Source: Sutterellaceae bacterium (GTDB lineage Bacteria; Pseudomonadota; Gammaproteobacteria; Burkholderiales; Burkholderiaceae_F). Taken from it: a stretch of 10,677 bases of DNA. The position numbers and the translations under genes were made by a program. The notes under the pieces were generated by a model. That model was not told the origin of the DNA and made no database searches. It worked only from the letters and a program-made list of their open reading frames with translations. The DNA lies in NCBI GenBank assembly GCA_030531135.1, contig JAUNOJ010000042.1:1-10677 (forward strand). The letters run 5' to 3'. This document shows positions 5,905 to 10,677 of the stretch, in pieces; within the stretch, counting starts at the first letter, position 1; each line of letters starts with the position of its first letter.

Positions 5905-8900
5905 TCAGTCGGCTCGCGAAACGATCCAACCCTGCGCGTCTTCTTTAACCGTCAAGGTCTCTGTCTTCGTCGGTTCGCGCATATCGCGAATCAGACCTTC
6001 GCCCTTGGCTGGAAGACCGCGTTCGAGCACCTTGCTTTCGTTCTCGTCTTCACTCTTGGCAGCTTTATTGGCAGCAGCGTCCGAGCGCAGATGCAGGAAG
6101 AAGTATTCATGACTCGGCGAAATCGTATCGATGGCCGGGTAAACGAACGGGTCGATACGATCGTTATCGGCATATTCAAGCGCCAAACCGTCAAAGACCA
6201 AATGCGGGAGTTCGGGCATCAAATCGAATGCCGTCATGTCCTTCATGTGTTCAAGATCGATCTGGTTACCGATATTTTCGGCGTCCGCCACGGCGGCTTG
6301 CTTATGAATGGCCGAGAGCAGATACTCGCGTCCCTTCGTATTGCCATTGCCGGTGAAGGTGTACACCGTATCCTGACCGTACAACACGTCTGTGACATGG
6401 ATGTCGCCCGAGCCGTTGTAGACCGTGATTGTGTAACCGCCTCGACCGCCGTCCATCGATACCGTGCCTTCATCCTCGGTTGCCAGACGATAGACATCAA
6501 TGTAGCCTTGGGTGGCCGTAGTCGTACCGTCAACCTTAATGTCGCCCGTATTGGTAAAGATACCGACGTGGTCTTGAGCTTTGAGGTTGCCCGTAAAGGC
6601 CACCCCCGTCTGACGTCCGTCTTCGACTTCGTCGTCAAAGCCTGCGGTCACGATCTGAAGCGCCTTGCCCGCCTCAAAGCTCTTGCCGTGAATGGCAGAA
6701 GCGTAGATGAGAGCGTCGCCGGCAACTGACACATCATTGATGAATTCAAAGGCGTTATGTAAACCGTAGGCCTTCAATTCGCCGTCGACCTTACCACCGC
6801 GTGTTTGGTTAATCGTCACCTTCGTATCGCGACCGTTCGAACCGAGATAGACGTTACCTTCGGACTCGATCGTCATTTCTTCAAAGGCATTGCCCTGAGA
6901 ACCAATCGCTTCGTCCTCAATGGCTGCGAGCGTCAAATCTCCGCCGCCAGCCGTTGCCGTGAGCGTCTTACCGCGAACGCCCGCATCACCATCAGCCGTT
7001 GTTTGCGTCAAAGCCTTCTTGGCGTAGAGCGTCACGTTCGCCTGATTTTCAGCGATCGTCTCGTCGCCCACCGTCACGGCACCCTTGAGATCCAAGTCAC
7101 CTGCAAGCGCCTTGACATCAACGCTTTCGTTGCCGGTCACGAGGATGTCACCCTCAAGCGCCACGTCACCGTTGGCAACGAGCGAAGCATTCTTTTGAGC
7201 CACAATGTCGGTCTTGTCGTTGACCGTCAACCCGGCTTTCGTGAGGTTAAGCGAGACGCTGTCGGCAGCCTGAATGAACGAGCCTGCCGTCAAGCGATTA
7301 CCGTCCAAGTTGGCAGCTTCAATCAAGACACTGCCCTTGGTTGCATTGATCGATTGCGAGGCGTTGCCGAGCGTCACTTCACCGCCCGCCTTCACAGTGA
7401 GGTTTTCGGCCGTAAAGGCTTCCTTCGTGGCGAAAACGTTTGTGAGATCGGCTTCGGTTCCGGCTGTGACTGACACGTTGCCTACTGTTGCACCGTCACC
7501 GGTGGCGTCGATTTGAGCGTTCGCCAAGTCCACAGCACCCTTCGCGGCTTTAAATGTCACATCACCCGACTCGCCCTTGACCTTGATGTCAATGTTTTTA
7601 GCCTTAACATCCTGACCGGCAGCGATATTGAGGTGTTTGGAAACCGTCACTTCCAGGTCGTTTGCCGCCATGGAGCCGCCGGCAGAAAGATCAATTTCTT
7701 CCATGTCAAGCCCCTTGGCACCGCTCAAGTCCATGTCACCCGACTTAGCCTCGATCGTCATGCCGCCTTCAGCAATCACAAAATCCACTCCCTTCAGATC
7801 AACAGAATCTTGTGCCGCGATCTTGAGGTCGCCCTTATTGATCGTGAAGTCCGCATTGGCAAGATTGGCGCTACCCTGGCTATCGACCAAGATATTGCCG
7901 CCGGTCTCGTCCGTGGTCGTAACCTTGAACTGGCCGCCTTCTGCAGTGATGCCGCCTTCGCCGGTTGCAGTGAGCTCAATGCTCTTCGTTGCCTCGACAA
8001 CAGCCTTGGTTGCCGTGATATCGACACCTTGGAGCTTAGCCTCAGCTGCCGTGAGTTCGCTATCGGCAAATCCGAGACTGCCTGCGGCTACGATATCAGC
8101 CTTGTTCGTCACTGTCAGATCTGCCGCACCGAGTTTGATATTGCCGTCACTCGTGATTTGTGCGTCAGCTGCTTTAAGCTTCAACTTCGTAAAGTCGATG
8201 CCCTCTTTACCAGCCTTGACCGTTGCCTTGGCACCTGCCGAAATTTCGCCGCCTTTGAATGTCACCGACTTAGCCGCCGTAATGGCAACATTTTCCGCAG
8301 CCGTAATCTTGGCGCCGCTTGTTTCAGTGCCGACTGTCACACCGCCCGTTTCTGCATCGAGTCGAACATCCTTCGCACTCGTGATGCTGCCGGTCACCGT
8401 GATGTCTTTCTTGGCACTCAAATTGGCCTCACCATCTTCACCGTTGCTGACAATATCGCCTTCAACATTGATGCTTTCGTTTTGGGCAATAACCGTCACC
8501 TGATTGGCAAAACTTTCAACCTTACCGGCAACACTCACACCGTTGCCGGCTGTGAGAGAAGAGTGACCGATACTCGTCACGCTACCGTTGACATTGATGT
8601 CGGATGTTGCAGAGAGTTCGACCGCACCCTTACCGGTGACACTACCTTTGACCGTAATATCGCCGGTTGCCGTAAGCTTGGCATAACCCGCGGTGTCCGT
8701 ACTGTCCACGCTGCCGTTAACATATATGTGACCGCCTTTGGCATCCAACGCAACGCTCTTACCGGAGACGCTACCCTGCCCCTGATCGCCGATTGTGATA
8801 CCGCCGCCGTTGGCAAGAACCGTCACGGCTTCGGTTGCGGAGTTGACGTTGCCGTCAATCACTGCTCCGAGACCGGCCTTCAAGGCTGTTTGCAAATGAC

Positions 8901-10677
8901 TTCTGACATTGCCATCGACACGAATACCTTTCTTTTCGGCCGTGATATCGACTGCGTCTTTGGAGCTTCCTACTGTACCGGTGACTGCGACGCCGTTACC
9001 GGCTGCAAGTCTCGTCTGACCGACACTCGTCACGTTCCCGTTGACGGTGATGTCGCCCGTTGCAGACAGCAAAGCGTGTCCGTCGTTACCTGTACTTTCA
9101 ACTTTGCCTTCGACAAAGATATCGCCGACTTCCTGTGTGCGTTCTTTTGCTTGCCCCGCAACAAGTTCAACGGCTCCGGCACCCGACACGCTACCGTGAA
9201 CGGAGATGCTACTTAGTGCCGCGAGTTTTGCGTGCGTCAAACTGTCAACATTACCGTTAACCGAAATGTGTCCGGATTGAGCGATCATATCAACGCTCTG
9301 TCCCGAGACGTTGCCCTTGGCACTTTCACTCTCGACACTTTCTCCGATTGTTATGTCGCTACCGGCCGTCAAGGCGACGTTGCCTTGGCTTGTGATGTCG
9401 CCCACCACGAGAATGGCTTCGTTGGTGTCAAGCGTTACTTGTCCGCTTTCACCCGTACTCTGGACATTACCCTTGACGGTGATGCCGCCGCCATTGGCAT
9501 CGAGATCGACGCTCGTCCCCGAGACATTGCTACTTTCAGCATTTTCACCGATCGCAATCTTGCCAACTGAAGCAACGATCTTGACGGTATCATCTGTGCT
9601 CGTGATGTTGCCATCGACAACCGCATTACTGCCCGCTGTCAACGCAACCTTGCCCTTACTTGCGATGTCGCCCACCACAGAGATGGCTTTAGCTGCATCA
9701 AGCATGACTTGACCGCTGTCGGACGTGCTCTCGATATTTCCGTTGACAGCGATGTTACCGGCATTGGCGTCGAGATCGACTCTTGTGCCGATGACACTGC
9801 CTTTAGCATCTTCACCTTCGGCACTTTCACCGATCGTGATGTCGCCCGTCTCGACAAGAATCGTCACGGCATCGGTTTCACTCTTGATATTGCCGTTTAC
9901 TGCCGCACCTGTTGCTGCCGTCAGATCGACTGCACTATGACTCGTCAGATTGCCGCCGACCGTAACATTGCCCTCCGTCGAGGTAAGTAACGTTTCACTG
10001 TTGCTGACAATATCGCCATGAACTGTCAGAGCGTTGACCGTTTTCACCGTCACGGAGTTGCCCTTGATACCGCCCAGCTGACCATTCACACCGACCGTCA
10101 CGGCATCGTCACCGACGATATCCACTATGCCCGAAGCATTGATATCGTTGATGCCGAGATTGCCGCTACCCATAGCATGCAACCAAAGGTTTTGAACACC
10201 GGGCTCGAAATAAATCGTCGAAGTAGAGCCCACACGCAACGCGTTGGACTCACCCGATTGACTCGGAGCCTTACCGAAGTCGCCCGTCACCTTAAAGAGA
10301 AGCGATTGCCCCTGAATGTAGCCCAGACGCGCGAAGTCGTCTTTGTAACCGTCAACAGCCTGCCCGTCGTATGCGTAAAGGTTTTTGGCCTTAATGGATA
10401 CATCGTTGGTACCTGCAATCGAGTAAATCGTCAGATCGCTCGAATCTCGATTATTTTCATCAACGGATTCGATAGCAATATTGTCTCTACTGGCAACGGC
10501 CGTCCAACTACCCGAATGAATACGGATGGCACCGCTGTTGGAACCGACAGACCCGGCACCACCGCGAAGCGTCACCGTACCTTTAGCAGCCGAAACGAAA
10601 GCTGTGCCGTCATTGCCCCCGAAAATACCGTTGCCGGACGTAACGCGCACGTCACCTGTCTTCGAAACGATTTCTCC
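5905..10677 (-). CDS. Large repeat-rich beta-helix exoprotein (haemagglutinin/TpsA-like adhesin), 5' part outside the window
   Basis: The open frame runs from the window edge to TGA at 5905-5907, giving 1590 visible residues (first: GEIVSKTGDVRV). The start codon, signal peptide and any TPS secretion domain lie beyond 10677. The protein is rich in G, A, V, T, S, N and D, I found no cysteine, and it is built from short strand-turn units of the form 'GDITVNGNVTS..G.V.LTAG', typical of right-handed beta-helix exoproteins. About residues 210-770 are strongly repetitive. About 770-1450 keep the beta-helix character with less regular units (for example DLSAGGSMAAND). The last 130 or so are non-repetitive, with more aromatic residues (HEYFFLHL) and then a charged tail ending GWIVSRAD. 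No autotransporter beta-barrel, YadA anchor or LPXTG is present, which favours two-partner secretion (TpsA) over a classical autotransporter. Cell-surface or secreted adhesion is inferred from the fold. No partner TpsB gene is in the window. Confidence 0.85.
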   Translation of the reverse strand, partial: GEIVSKTGDVRVTSGNGIFGGNDGTAFVSAAKGTVTLRGGAGSVGSNSGAIRIHSGSWTAVASRDNIAIESVDENNRDSSDLTIYSIAGTNDVSIKAKNLYAYDGQAVDGYKDDFARLGYIQGQSLLFKVTGDFGKAPSQSGESNALRVGSTSTIYFEPGVQNLWLHAMGSGNLGINDINASGIVDIVGDDAVTVGVNGQLGGIKGNSVTVKTVNALTVHGDIVSNSETLLTSTEGNVTVGGNLTSHSAVDLTAATGAAVNGNIKSETDAVTILVETGDITIGESAEGEDAKGSVIGTRVDLDANAGNIAVNGNIESTSDSGQVMLDAAKAISVVGDIASKGKVALTAGSNAVVDGNITSTDDTVKIVASVGKIAIGENAESSNVSGTSVDLDANGGGITVKGNVQSTGESGQVTLDTNEAILVVGDITSQGNVALTAGSDITIGESVESESAKGNVSGQSVDMIAQSGHISVNGNVDSLTHAKLAALSSISVHGSVSGAGAVELVAGQAKERTQEVGDIFVEGKVESTGNDGHALLSATGDITVNGNVTSVGQTRLAAGNGVAVTGTVGSSKDAVDITAEKKGIRVDGNVRSHLQTALKAGLGAVIDGNVNSATEAVTVLANGGGITIGDQGQGSVSGKSVALDAKGGHIYVNGSVDSTDTAGYAKLTATGDITVKGSVTGKGAVELSATSDINVNGSVTSIGHSSLTAGNGVSVAGKVESFANQVTVIAQNESINVEGDIVSNGEDGEANLSAKKDITVTGSITSAKDVRLDAETGGVTVGTETSGAKITAAENVAITAAKSVTFKGGEISAGAKATVKAGKEGIDFTKLKLKAADAQITSDGNIKLGAADLTVTNKADIVAAGSLGFADSELTAAEAKLQGVDITATKAVVEATKSIELTATGEGGITAEGGQFKVTTTDETGGNILVDSQGSANLANADFTINKGDLKIAAQDSVDLKGVDFVIAEGGMTIEAKSGDMDLSGAKGLDMEEIDLSAGGSMAANDLEVTVSKHLNIAAGQDVKAKNIDIKVKGESGDVTFKAAKGAVDLANAQIDATGDGATVGNVSVTAGTEADLTNVFATKEAFTAENLTVKAGGEVTLGNASQSINATKGSVLIEAANLDGNRLTAGSFIQAADSVSLNLTKAGLTVNDKTDIVAQKNASLVANGDVALEGDILVTGNESVDVKALAGDLDLKGAVTVGDETIAENQANVTLYAKKALTQTTADGDAGVRGKTLTATAGGGDLTLAAIEDEAIGSQGNAFEEMTIESEGNVYLGSNGRDTKVTINQTRGGKVDGELKAYGLHNAFEFINDVSVAGDALIYASAIHGKSFEAGKALQIVTAGFDDEVEDGRQTGVAFTGNLKAQDHVGIFTNTGDIKVDGTTTATQGYIDVYRLATEDEGTVSMDGGRGGYTITVYNGSGDIHVTDVLYGQDTVYTFTGNGNTKGREYLLSAIHKQAAVADAENIGNQIDLEHMKDMTAFDLMPELPHLVFDGLALEYADNDRIDPFVYPAIDTISPSHEYFFLHLRSDAAANKAAKSEDENESKVLERGLPAKGEGLIRDMREPTKTETLTVKEDAQGWIVSRAD
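9350..9567 (-). repeat. Higher-order adhesin repeat, copy 2
   Basis: It encodes IAIGENAESSNVSGTSVDL, DANGGGITVKGNVQSTGE, SGQVTLDTNEAILVVGD and ITSQGNVALTAGSD, aligning element by element with copy 1. Weaker copies of the same series begin near 9357 (ITIGESVESESAKGNVSG) and near 8800 (ITIGDQGQGSVSGKSV), both running towards lower coordinates. Confidence 0.65.
9590..9855 (-). repeat. Higher-order adhesin repeat, copy 1
   Basis: It encodes, in order, ITIGESAE, a KGSVIGTRVDLDAN element, IAVNGNIESTSDSGQVMLDA, ISVVGDIASKGKVALTAGS and a link VVDGNITSTDD. Nearly the same series of elements follows in copy 2. The boundaries are approximate. Confidence 0.65.

Larger units (their letters stand above)
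8370..10055 (-). repeat. Array of about 20-residue beta-helix repeats inside the adhesin
   Basis: In this stretch the protein repeats units such as ITVNGNVTS, ISVVGDIAS, ITVKGSVTG and INVNGSVTS, each followed by a segment like 'VALTAGS'. At DNA level this gives recurrent blocks such as 'gtgatgtcgcc' and 'ccgttgac'. The units are degenerate, not identical, so they look like old duplications kept by selection on the fold rather than recent slippage. Confidence 0.8.

Noticed and set aside
7513..9216. Long plus-strand open frame (567 codons) opposite the adhesin
   Set aside because: It lies fully antisense to the repetitive adhesin. Its product is a low-complexity shadow of the repeat codons, with no ribosome site or known domain. 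Repetitive, stop-poor codon usage explains it.
8370..10055. Repeats considered as a CRISPR-like array
   Set aside because: The units are degenerate, in frame and coding, without constant repeats separated by unique spacers.

Overview
The window looks like a betaproteobacterial chromosome, most likely Burkholderiales and perhaps a gut Sutterellaceae-type species. The reasons are the glnA-ntrB-ntrC nitrogen cluster, a one-piece tmRNA whose tag reads ANNERFALAA (close to the tags I recall for Bordetella and Ralstonia), intermediate base composition and a very large adhesin-like exoprotein. The genus is inference only.

Positions 1-3421 (minus strand) hold the nitrogen regulation cluster: glnA (glutamine synthetase type I), ntrB (sensor kinase) and the first 219 codons of ntrC (response regulator, cut by the window edge). 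glnA has a textbook sigma-54 promoter (TGGCAC-N5-TTGC) and an NtrC-type enhancer palindrome about 108 bp upstream of the expected start. This closes the loop: NtrB phosphorylates NtrC, and NtrC activates glnA. Two hairpins, the second with a U-tract, lie between glnA and ntrB, so much glnA transcription probably stops before the regulators.

Positions 3422-4130 hold the divergent control region and ssrA (tmRNA, plus strand) with a strong terminator. Between the NtrC site and the ssrA promoter is an unexplained cluster of TGCGAC/GTCGCA half-sites.

Positions 4131-5807 look like an accessory insertion behind ssrA. About 340 bp without a recognisable gene carries two hairpins and a possible 49-codon ORF. 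It is followed by an ATPase_2/DUF234-type AAA ATPase with a PD-(D/E)XK-like C-terminal domain. This gene is interrupted by a one-base frameshift in a T6 tract.

Positions 5816-10677 (minus strand) contain a shared hairpin terminator and the last 1590 residues of a very large, apparently cysteine-free, repeat-rich beta-helix exoprotein of the filamentous haemagglutinin / two-partner secretion kind. Its N-terminus lies outside the window. No CRISPR array, rRNA, ordinary tRNA or intact insertion sequence was seen.
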